From contig JAMFRY010000310.1 of NCBI GenBank assembly GCA_026225015.1, positions 1 through 5,126 of the forward strand: a DNA stretch of 5,126 nt, in the 5' to 3' direction. Below, one piece after another: positions 1 to 5,092 of the stretch. The number at the start of each line of letters is the position of its first letter. Position 1 is the first letter of the stretch. Position numbers and translations under genes: made by a program. Source of the DNA: Alphaproteobacteria bacterium (GTDB taxonomy: Bacteria > Pseudomonadota > Alphaproteobacteria > Acetobacterales > Acetobacteraceae). Under the pieces are notes generated by a model. It had not been told where the DNA came from and did not search any database. It saw nothing but the letters and a program-made list of their open reading frames with translations.

Positions 1-957
1 CATCTTGCTGGGTGCGACCGCGACGTCGCTGGCCGGAAGCGGCTCGCCGCGGAGCACGGTTTTTGCGTTCTCCACCGAGCGCGCCACCACAGCCGCGAAA
101 TTGTCGAGCGTCGCGCCGGCCAGATGCGACGTCACCACCGTGTTATCCAGCCCGAGCAGGGGATTGCCGACCGGCGGTTCCTGCGAGAAGGCATCGATGC
201 CGGCGCCGAACAGCCGCCCGGTCTTCAGGGCTTCGGCCAGCGCGGTTTCGTCGACCAGCCCGCCGCGCGCGCAATTGACGATCCGCACGCCCTTTTTGGT
301 TTTCGCGATCGCCTCGCGTGACAGGATGTTGCGGGTCGCATCGGTCAGCGGGGTGTGGATGGTGATGAACTCAGCGCGCGCCAGCAAATCATCCAGCTCC
401 ACCTTCTCGACGCCCAAAGCGAGGGCGCGGGCCTCGGTGAGATAGGGGTCGTAGGCGAGCACCCGCATTTTCAGCCCCACCGCGCGGTCGGCAACGATCG
501 AGCCGATATTGCCGCAGCCGATCAGACCCAGAAACTTGCCGGTGAGCTCCACGCCCATGAAGCGGTTTTTCTCCCACTTGCTGGCCTTGGTGGAGGCGGA
601 GGCTTCCGGCAATTGCCGGGCCAGGGCGAACATCAGCGCAATGGCGTGCTCCGCCGTGGTGATCGCGTTGCCGAAAGGCGTGTTCATTACCACAATGCCA
701 TGCGAGGTGGCGGTTTTTACATCCACATTATCCACGCCGATGCCGGCACGGCCGACCACTTTCAGATTCTTGGCGGCTTCCAGCACCTCGCGCGTCACCT
801 TGGTGGCGGAGCGGATGGCGAGCCCGTCATATTCGCCGATGATCGCCCTGAGTTCGGCGGGCGAGAGGCCGGTTTTTACATCCACGTCCACGCCGCGTTC
901 CTTGAAAATGGCAATCGCGGCCGGCGATAATTTATCGCTGATCAAAACTTTGGGCAT
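1..957 (-). CDS. serA: D-3-phosphoglycerate dehydrogenase, 3' end beyond window
   Basis: Oxidises 3-phosphoglycerate to 3-phosphohydroxypyruvate with NAD+, the first step of serine synthesis in the cytosol. Starting at the ATG at 957-955 the frame stays open to base 1, giving 319 residues without a stop. The start is supported by a strong GGAGGAG Shine-Dalgarno about 6 nt upstream and by the family-typical opening MPKVLISDKL. Visible features: substrate-binding N-terminal part with VGRAGIGVDNVD; Rossmann motif GCGNIG at residues 147-152; Asp170 in YDPY at the NAD-ribose position; catalytic Arg231 (NCARGG), Glu260 (QEPP) and His278 (SHLAGAT). The 29 and 18 residue spacings match Mycobacterium tuberculosis SerA (Arg233/Glu262/His280). 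It follows serC by 26 bp, probably in one transcript. Oddity: the residues after Glu260 (SHLAGATLDNF, then RGEPLPASD) depart from the usual HLGAST pattern of long ACT-domain SerA, so whether an ACT domain follows is unknown. Identity is secure from the N-terminal two thirds. Confidence 0.93.
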   Translation of the reverse strand, partial: MPKVLISDKLSPAAIAIFKERGVDVDVKTGLSPAELRAIIGEYDGLAIRSATKVTREVLEAAKNLKVVGRAGIGVDNVDVKTATSHGIVVMNTPFGNAITTAEHAIALMFALARQLPEASASTKASKWEKNRFMGVELTGKFLGLIGCGNIGSIVADRAVGLKMRVLAYDPYLTEARALALGVEKVELDDLLARAEFITIHTPLTDATRNILSREAIAKTKKGVRIVNCARGGLVDETALAEALKTGRLFGAGIDAFSQEPPVGNPLLGLDNTVVTSHLAGATLDNFAAVVARSVENAKTVLRGEPLPASDVAVAPSKM

Positions 958-959
958 AT

Positions 960-970
960 TCTGCTCCTCC
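960..970 (-). promoter_or_regulatory. serA ribosome binding site
   Basis: On the minus strand the bases before the serA ATG read AAAGGGAGGAGCAGAAT. The GGAGGAG core sits about 6 nt from the start codon, a near-ideal Shine-Dalgarno. It fixes the serA start and suggests that serA is translated independently of serC rather than by coupling. Confidence 0.8.
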
Positions 971-991
971 CTTTATTTGGCCCTTATTTGG
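969..991. repeat. Short tandem duplication at serC stop / serA leader
   Basis: Two adjacent copies on the plus strand, CCCTTTATTTGG (969-980) and CCCTTATTTGG (981-991), differ by one T. The second contains the serC stop codon (984-986). The first carries the upstream part of the serA ribosome binding region. It looks like a small local duplication that set the 26-bp serC-serA spacing. Seen directly; any effect on serA translation is a guess. Confidence 0.6.
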
Positions 992-2240
992 CGAAATCGG
1001 CGGCAACGGTATCGATCGCGTAGTCGATCCAAGGCAATAGCGCCTCGATATCGCTGCGCTCCACCGTCGCGCCGCCCCAGATGCGCAAGCCGGACGGCGC
1101 ATCCCGGTAGGCGGCCGTATCGAATGCCACGCCTTGCTTTTCCAGCAGTGAAGCCACGGATTTGGCGGCTTTTTGCTGCGTTTCCGCATCAAGGGCGGAG
1201 AACCAGGGGCAAGTGATGGCAAGGCAGATCGAGGTGCAAGAGCGCGTTGCCTTCTCGCGCGCCAGAAATTCCACTCTTGGATTGCCTTCGACCCAGGAAG
1301 CGATGGCCGCCAGATTGCCTTCCGAACGCGCGATCAATGCCGGCAGGCCGCCGATGGATTTCGCCCAGCGCAGCCCGTCCAGCGCATCCTCCACGCAGAG
1401 CATGGAGGGCGTGTTGATGGTCTCGCCCACGAAAATACCCTCGATGAGTTTCCCGCCAGAGGTCAGGCGGAAGATTTTCGGCAACGGCCAGGCCGGCTTG
1501 TAGCTCAGCAGCCGTTCCACGGCGCGCGGCGAGAGCGCCAGCATGCCTTGCCCGGCTTCGCCGCCCAGCACTTTCTGCCAGGACCAGGTGACGACATCGA
1601 GCTTGTCCCAAGGCAGGTCCATGGCGAACACGGCGGAGGTGGCATCGGCGAAAACCAGGCCCTGGCGGTCGGCCGGAATGAAATCGCCATTGGGGAAGCG
1701 CACGCCGGAGGTAGTGCCGTTCCAGGCCAGAACCACGTCATGCGAGAAATCGATCGCGCTTACATCCGGCAAAGCGCCATATTCGGCGTTCAGCACCCGG
1801 GCATCGGCCAGTTTTAGCTGCTTGACCACATCGGTCGCCCAGGCCTGCGAGAAACTCTCATGCGCCAATACATCGACCGGTCGCGCGCCGAGCATGGACC
1901 ACAACGCCATTTCGATCGCCCCGGTATCGGAGGCCGGCACGATCCCCACCCGCCAGCCCTCCGGGACTCCGAGGATTTCCGTGGAGAGCGAAATGACTTC
2001 CGCAAGCCTCGCTTTGGGCTCCTTGGCCCGGTGGCTGCGCCCGAGCAACGCGCCTTGCAGCGCCGCCAGCGTGAAGCCGGGACGTTTGGCGCAAGGTCCG
2101 GATGAAAAATTGGGATTGCCAGGCTTGGGATTGCCAGGCTTGGGATTGCCAGGCTTGGGATTGCCAGGCTTGGGATTGCCAAGCTTGGGATTGCCAGGCG
2201 TTGCCCCCGGCCGCGCCGGCGGGGCGGATAAATCAGCCAT
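984..2240 (-). CDS. serC: Phosphoserine aminotransferase with repeat-expanded N-terminus
   Basis: PLP enzyme that moves an amino group from glutamate to 3-phosphohydroxypyruvate, giving phosphoserine, the second step of serine synthesis. It can also act in pyridoxal phosphate synthesis in some bacteria. 418 residues from ATG 2240. This start has a GGGAGAG Shine-Dalgarno at 2247-2253, whereas the in-frame codon further upstream (2327) has none and would add an unconserved tail. The conserved core begins at Asn44 with NFSSGPCAKRPG. Next come SHRAKEPKARL, PASDTGAIEMALWSMLGARP (residues 102-121), NGTTSGVR (174-181), Asp199 in DATSA, which should contact the PLP ring nitrogen, and Lys223 in SWQKVLGGE as the Schiff-base lysine. 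Near the end are YRDAPSGLRIW and GATVE. This is the alphaproteobacterial/Methanosarcina-type SerC. Residues 15-43 are KPGNP repeats. serA follows, and an Lrp/AsnC gene diverges upstream. Confidence 0.95.
   Translation of the reverse strand: MADLSAPPARPGATPGNPKLGNPKPGNPKPGNPKPGNPKPGNPNFSSGPCAKRPGFTLAALQGALLGRSHRAKEPKARLAEVISLSTEILGVPEGWRVGIVPASDTGAIEMALWSMLGARPVDVLAHESFSQAWATDVVKQLKLADARVLNAEYGALPDVSAIDFSHDVVLAWNGTTSGVRFPNGDFIPADRQGLVFADATSAVFAMDLPWDKLDVVTWSWQKVLGGEAGQGMLALSPRAVERLLSYKPAWPLPKIFRLTSGGKLIEGIFVGETINTPSMLCVEDALDGLRWAKSIGGLPALIARSEGNLAAIASWVEGNPRVEFLAREKATRSCTSICLAITCPWFSALDAETQQKAAKSVASLLEKQGVAFDTAAYRDAPSGLRIWGGATVERSDIEALLPWIDYAIDTVAADFAK
2110..2199 (-). repeat. Six 15-bp tandem repeats inside serC N-terminus
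   Basis: The plus-strand unit TTGGGATTGCCAGGC occurs six times without gaps: 2110-2124, 2125-2139, 2140-2154, 2155-2169, 2170-2184 and 2185-2199. Five copies are identical. The fifth has one G-to-A change at 2182, turning a Pro codon into Leu on the coding strand. Because the unit is 15 bp, copy changes keep the serC frame, and the protein reads repeated Lys-Pro-Gly-Asn-Pro directly before the conserved Asn-Phe-Ser-Ser-Gly core. The near identity points to recent expansion by slippage. Confidence 0.97.
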
Positions 2241-2246
2241 CGATAA

Positions 2247-2286
2247 CTCTCCCTTACAGAAGAAAAGCGCCCCGGTGGGGGGGCGT
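2247..2286 (-). promoter_or_regulatory. serC leader: GC hairpin plus stem over the Shine-Dalgarno
   Basis: In the RNA upstream of serC, CGCCCC (2285-2280) can pair with GGGGCG (2273-2268) around a 6-nt loop. The pyrimidine run UUUUCUUCU follows at once (2266-2258), so the hairpin resembles an intrinsic terminator. The same run can instead pair: CUUUUCUU (2267-2260) with AGGGAGAG (2254-2247), 8 pairs (several G-U) around a 5-nt loop, covering the serC Shine-Dalgarno. A serC leader RNA motif whose last stem overlaps the ribosome binding site is known upstream of serC-serA in alphaproteobacteria. This leader has the right place and shape, but membership was not tested. The hairpin alone could be a simple attenuator. 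Confidence 0.5.
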
Positions 2287-2315
2287 GACCCGGCATGGGC
2301 TCTAGTCCTTAAAAT
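2285..2315 (+). promoter_or_regulatory. Candidate promoter for the Lrp-family gene
   Basis: TAAAAT at 2310-2315 matches the -10 consensus at 5 of 6 bases and lies in the only AT-rich patch of the divergent region. The best -35, GTGACC (2285-2290), matches at 4 of 6 but with a long 19-bp spacer. Transcription would start near 2322 and give a leader of about 50 nt. The serC promoter must lie in the same 129-bp gap in the other direction; no clear match was found (TTGCAG at 2327-2322 is a weak -35). Confidence 0.3.
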
Positions 2316-2316
2316 T

Positions 2317-2358
2317 TGCCACTGCAAGCCTGATGGTCAGCCGCCCGGCTTCATGGCA
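2317..2358. repeat. Interrupted inverted repeat between serC and the Lrp gene
   Basis: TGCCA (2317-2321) and AAGCC (2326-2330) are matched by GGCTT (2347-2351) and TGGCA (2354-2358), giving ten pairs in two blocks around a 16-nt loop. A small dyad CTGA-TGG-TCAG (2330-2340) lies within it. It could be an operator for the neighbouring Lrp-family protein or a leader hairpin of its mRNA. Function is inferred only from position. Confidence 0.4.
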
Positions 2359-2369
2359 GTATCGCGCTT

Positions 2370-2825
2370 ATGGCAGAGCTGGATAACATCGACCGGGCCA
2401 TTCTGCGTCTGCTGGCGCTGGATGCCTCCCTTTCTTTGAACGAAATTGCTGATAAGGTGAGCCTGACAGCCACGCCTTGCTGGAAGCGCATCAAGCGGAT
2501 GGAGGAAGAGGGCATCATCCGCGCCCGCGTCGCGGTGCTGGACGCCGATAAGCTCGGGCTGCCGGTATCGGTGTTCGTTTCGGTGGAAACCGCCGACCAT
2601 TCCGCCGAATGGCTCGCCAAATTCGCGGAAACCGTTGCGAACACGCCGGAGATCGTCGGCGCTTGGCGGATGAGCGGGGATGTGGATTATCTGCTGCATG
2701 TCATCGTGGCCGACATCGCGGCCTATGACGCGTTTTACCGCAAGCTGATCGCCGCGGTACACCTGCGCAACGTTTCCTCGCGCTTCGCGATGGAGCGGAT
2801 GAAGGATGGCGCGCTGCCGATATAG
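2370..2825 (+). CDS. Lrp/AsnC-family transcriptional regulator
   Basis: 151 residues, the usual length for this family. The N-terminal helix-turn-helix spans about residues 5-52: DNIDRAILRLLALDAS, then SLNEIADKVSLTATPCWKRI as turn and recognition helix, then RMEEEGII. The C-terminal effector-binding/oligomerisation (RAM) domain spans about residues 65-145, with GDVDYLLHVIV and AYDAFYRKLI. The ending SSRFAMERMKDGALPI fits the family pattern. Such proteins form dimers to octamers and sense amino acids. The gene diverges from serC across 129 bp, and E. coli Lrp is known to control serA, so regulation of the serC-serA operon and itself is a reasonable inference; the ligand is unknown. No clear Shine-Dalgarno precedes ATG 2370. 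The nearby ATG at 2353 is in another frame. Confidence 0.93.
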   Translation: MAELDNIDRAILRLLALDASLSLNEIADKVSLTATPCWKRIKRMEEEGIIRARVAVLDADKLGLPVSVFVSVETADHSAEWLAKFAETVANTPEIVGAWRMSGDVDYLLHVIVADIAAYDAFYRKLIAAVHLRNVSSRFAMERMKDGALPI

Positions 2826-2928
2826 CGCGGACCATTGACCCGCAATTCTCCTAAAACGGCAAATTTGTCTTGCTCTCCACCGCGTTTGCGCTGTCGATCC
2901 TCTTATCCATACTTGCGATTGAACCGCC

Positions 2929-3474
2929 ATGCCAAATTACCGCCGCAACCGCCTCGCGGGCGGCACCTATTTATTCACGGTTACTGCCCGCAACCGCAGC
3001 TCCGATTTGCTGGTGCGCCACGTGGGCGATCTACGCTCGGCGGTAGCGCAGGTTCGCAAGCTGCGCCCTTTTTATAACGATGCCTGGGTGGTGTTGCCTG
3101 ATCACATGCATTGCATCTGGACGCTGCCGGAGGGTGACACGGACTATTCAACCCGCTGGCGGCGAATTAAAGACCTGTTTTCCAAATCCTTGCCGATAAC
3201 CGAACATCGTTCCCTGGTCATGCAAGCGCGCCATGAACGAGGCGTCTGGCAACGGCGGTTTTGGGAACACACCATTCGCGACGATACGGATTATGCGCAT
3301 CACATGGATTATGTGCATTTCAATCCGGTCAAGCACGGTTTGGTAAGCCACCCGGCGCAATGGCCCTATTCGACGTTTCACCAAGCGGTCCGCGCTGGGG
3401 TTTATCCGGCGGACTGGACCGGCAAGGACAGCAGCGACGGTGCCTTTGGCGAACCGTGTAGGGCGGATCGATGA
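2929..3474 (+). CDS. REP-associated tyrosine transposase (RAYT)
   Basis: 181-residue single-strand-DNA Y1 transposase of the RAYT (TnpA-REP) group, related to IS200/IS605 TnpA. The start region NYRRNRLAGGTYLFTVTARN is typical. The metal-binding HUH motif is LPDHMHCIW with His59 and His61. WQRRFWEHTIRDDTDYAHHM (residues 107-126) and the following YVHFNPVKHGLV are the RAYT signature; Tyr128 is the likely nucleophile. Family members cut at a GTAG tetranucleotide beside REP hairpins, and such elements lie directly at and beyond this gene's end. The stop codon TGA (3472-3474) is inside the first REP palindrome, and the last residues (Cys-Arg-Ala-Asp-Arg) are encoded by it. The catalytic core is intact, so it may be active. 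The C-terminal tail after about residue 160 is likely dispensable or altered. No strong Shine-Dalgarno is seen. Confidence 0.93.
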   Translation: MPNYRRNRLAGGTYLFTVTARNRSSDLLVRHVGDLRSAVAQVRKLRPFYNDAWVVLPDHMHCIWTLPEGDTDYSTRWRRIKDLFSKSLPITEHRSLVMQARHERGVWQRRFWEHTIRDDTDYAHHMDYVHFNPVKHGLVSHPAQWPYSTFHQAVRAGVYPADWTGKDSSDGAFGEPCRADR

Positions 3475-3483
3475 TCCGCCATT
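3458..3483 (+). repeat. REP element 1, GTAG plus perfect 8-bp hairpin
   Basis: GTAG (3458-3461) is followed by GGCGGATC (3462-3469), a 3-nt loop GAT, and GATCCGCC (3473-3480), then ATT. A GTAG foot beside a GC hairpin is the known recognition form of RAYT proteins. It overlaps the last codons and the stop of the RAYT gene. Confidence 0.9.
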
Positions 3484-3533
3484 TTCGGCAGGTTCGCGAT
3501 GCTTTGGACGCCCGCCGTCTTCGGATAAAAAAG

Positions 3534-3559
3534 AATGGCGGATCACCGATCCGCCCTAC
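3534..3559 (-). repeat. REP element 2, inverted copy of element 1
   Basis: On the minus strand this reads GTAG, GGCGGATC, loop GGT, GATCCGCC, ATT. It matches element 1 at 25 of 26 positions; the only difference is in the hairpin loop. The two elements face each other across 50 bp (3484-3533), the arrangement of a BIME, the known paired form of REP sequences. Confidence 0.9.
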
Positions 3560-3608
3560 GCCGGGAGTTGATCCAGCTACGCTTGCTTTTTCTTCAATCA
3601 CGGGAATC

Positions 3609-3639
3609 GATGAGCTTCGCTGCGTTCTGCCCATCCTAC
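3609..3639 (-). repeat. REP-like element 3, different stem sequence
   Basis: On the minus strand GTAG (3639-3636) is followed by GATGGGC (3635-3629), a 13-nt loop AGAACGCAGCGAA, and GCTCATC (3615-3609). The stem has 7 pairs with one G-T. It shares the GTAG foot and orientation with element 2 but not its stem, so it belongs to another REP sequence class or to an older element. Its in-frame translation (VGWAERSEAHRF) resembles peptides often miscalled from REP DNA. Confidence 0.7.
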
Positions 3640-4018
3640 GTTCCTGTCTTGCGAAGTCAGTATCCTCGCCAACTTCTTCGGCGGCATAGCCCATAGACAG
3701 CAGATCATGGATCGCTTGCGGAACCGACTGTGTCCAATCGCCTGCATCATACGCGAGGTAGGCGAAGGGCGACACGAAAATGGCAGCAATATGGAAAGCT
3801 AGTTTGGCCCAGGAACGGTGGAGATGTGGCGCAAAGCGAAAGTGTTAAATTTCGTGACTAGGTGCCATTGCCATCGTTCAAATCGACCTGCCTATCGGTC
3901 GAGCGTCTCAAAACGCGGCAATAACTTGGTTCTGTCTCACTCATTCCCCATTTTGTACACCGAAACACTGTGGATAAATTTTGTATTCCGCAATAATAAC
4001 ATTATGTTAGAACGAAAA
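3640..4018. other. Gene-free stretch with AT-rich patch and small dyads
   Basis: No convincing gene is seen here. A minus-strand frame open from 3844 leftwards lacks a good start and runs into the REP DNA. Small dyads: TCGACC/GGTCGA (3883-3888 and 3897-3902, 8-nt loop), GCGT/ACGC (3903-3906 and 3913-3916), and a perfect 13-bp palindrome TAACATTATGTTA (3997-4009). Bases from about 3950 to 4020 are clearly AT-rich against the GC-rich neighbours and include a DnaA box. No tRNA or terminator was found. Confidence 0.6.
3969..3977 (-). promoter_or_regulatory. DnaA box
   Basis: The plus strand reads TGTGGATAA, so the minus strand reads TTATCCACA, a 9 of 9 match to the consensus binding site of the replication initiator DnaA. 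It lies in the AT-rich patch 42 bp from the parS-like site. A single box is not an origin by itself; it could also regulate a gene or be chance. Confidence 0.5.
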
Positions 4019-4034
4019 TGTTCCACGTGAAGCA
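4019..4034. promoter_or_regulatory. parS-like site (ParB centromere)
   Basis: TGTTCCACGTGAAGCA matches the Bacillus subtilis parS TGTTCCACGTGAAACA at 15 of 16 bases and the general consensus TGTTTCACGTGAAACA at 14 of 16, with the central CACGTG intact. ParB binds such sites to organise and partition the chromosome, and they usually cluster near the replication origin. It lies between genes, 42 bp beyond the ferredoxin-NADP reductase stop. A plus-strand frame through it begins MFHVKH, which is how parS DNA often reads when taken as a start. Confidence 0.65.
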
Positions 4035-4075
4035 TTTCCTCGTTTCTCACGCCGCGCTGAAGCTGTGCCTGAAGA

Positions 4076-5092
4076 TCAGTTTTTTGGCACGCCCTTACTC
4101 GTTGAATATTCGAAATGCAGCGCGGTATCTGGATAGACGATCGGATAAATCGCATGCGCCGCCATCGCGGCTTCGGAAAAACCTTGCAGGATCAGTTTCA
4201 ACTTGCCGGGATAGGTCGCAACATCGCCGATGGCGAAGATGCCCGCGGCGGAAGTTGCGCATGTGGCAGGCGTTACAGTCAGATGGTTTTTATCCAGCGC
4301 CAACCCCCATTCGGCGATCGGCCCAAGCTCCATCGAGAGGCCGAAAAACGGCAGCAGAATATCGGCGGGAATATGCCTCAAAGCGTTATCCAGATCCGCC
4401 ACTTCCACGCTGGTCAGAACCCCGCCATCGCCGTGCAGCGCGTGCAGTTGGTAGGGGATCACCAGCTCGATCTCGCCGCGCGCCACCGCCGCGTCCAGTT
4501 GCGCAGCACTTTCCGGCGCCGCACGGAATTTCGGGCGGCGGTGGATCACGTGGATGCTGGCGGCGATGCCATTCAGCGCCAGCGCCCAGTCCACGGCGGA
4601 ATCGCCGCCGCCGGCGATCACCACCCGCTTGCCCCGAAAATCCTCGCGCCGCTTCACGTAATACTGCACCGCCCCTGTGGCCTCAAAGCCGGGCAACCCG
4701 TCCAGCGGCGGCCGATTCGGGCCAAACGCGCCGGCGCCGGCCGCGATGAGTACGGCTTTGGCATGGATCGTATCGCCGGCGCTGGTGGTGAGGGTGAAAT
4801 CGCCGGCCGATCCGGTCAGCGTCTCCACCCGCCGGTTCAGCAGCCGGGGCGCGTGGAAAGGCGCGATCTGGGCCTCCAGCCGGCTGACCAGCGCTGCGGC
4901 GTCGATCGAAGGGTGGCCGGGAATATCGTAAATCGGCTTTTCCGGGTACAGGGCCGCGCATTGGCCGCCAACCTCGCTTAAGCTGTCCACCAGCAGCGAT
5001 GAGAGTTTCAGCATCCCGCATTCGAATACCGCAAACAAACCAACCGGCCCGGCGCCGATGATCGCAACGTCGATTGTATGAATTTCACCCAT
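4076..5092 (-). CDS. Ferredoxin-NADP+ reductase, thioredoxin-reductase-like type
   Basis: 338-residue FAD enzyme that passes electrons between NADPH and ferredoxin or flavodoxin in the cytosol. FAD motif GAGPVG is at residues 13-18 (DVAIIGAGPVGLFAVFE). ECGMLKLSSLLVDSLSEVGG and CAALYPEKPIYDIPG follow. The NADPH domain carries GGGDSAVDWA at 161-170 and HRR at 184-186, where arginines bind the 2'-phosphate. FAIGD (286-290) is the second FAD motif. The C-terminal part GKLKLILQGFSEAAMAAH with HFEYSTSKGVP is diagnostic of this group (Bacillus YumC, Rhodopseudomonas type) and covers the flavin. The CxxC active site of true thioredoxin reductase is absent; that position reads GGGDSA. Length is normal. 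No Shine-Dalgarno is evident before ATG 5092, where the leader is C-rich, but the FAD motif position leaves little room for another start. No clear terminator follows the stop. Confidence 0.93.
   Translation of the reverse strand: MGEIHTIDVAIIGAGPVGLFAVFECGMLKLSSLLVDSLSEVGGQCAALYPEKPIYDIPGHPSIDAAALVSRLEAQIAPFHAPRLLNRRVETLTGSAGDFTLTTSAGDTIHAKAVLIAAGAGAFGPNRPPLDGLPGFEATGAVQYYVKRREDFRGKRVVIAGGGDSAVDWALALNGIAASIHVIHRRPKFRAAPESAAQLDAAVARGEIELVIPYQLHALHGDGGVLTSVEVADLDNALRHIPADILLPFFGLSMELGPIAEWGLALDKNHLTVTPATCATSAAGIFAIGDVATYPGKLKLILQGFSEAAMAAHAIYPIVYPDTALHFEYSTSKGVPKN

Noticed and set aside
355..930. Plus-strand open frame opposite serA
   Set aside because: It overlaps the well-conserved serA on the other strand and has the Gly/His/Arg-rich composition of an antisense shadow.
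2110..2199. Direct repeats as a possible CRISPR array
   Set aside because: The units are contiguous 15-mers with no spacers and keep the serC reading frame.
2241..2327. Upstream in-frame start for serC at 2327
   Set aside because: It would run through the leader hairpin and has no family similarity; ATG 2240 has a good Shine-Dalgarno.
2903..2911. TTATCCATA, 8 of 9 match to a DnaA box
   Set aside because: A single imperfect match upstream of the RAYT gene with no AT-rich context; expected by chance at this length.
3329..3775. Minus-strand frame across the REPs and the RAYT 3' end as a gene
   Set aside because: It is open because the REP palindromes lack stops in this frame, and it is antisense to the conserved RAYT coding sequence.
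3865..3895. tRNA T-loop-like GTTCAAATC
   Set aside because: The T stem pairs at only three positions and no acceptor or anticodon arms can be built around it.
4018..4749. Long plus-strand frame starting MFHVKH
   Set aside because: It lies almost wholly antisense to the ferredoxin-NADP reductase, its product is Arg/Pro-rich shadow sequence, and its start is the parS-like site.
4076..5092. Thioredoxin reductase
   Set aside because: The redox CxxC is missing and the C-terminal HFEYSTSKGVP extension is that of ferredoxin-NADP reductases.
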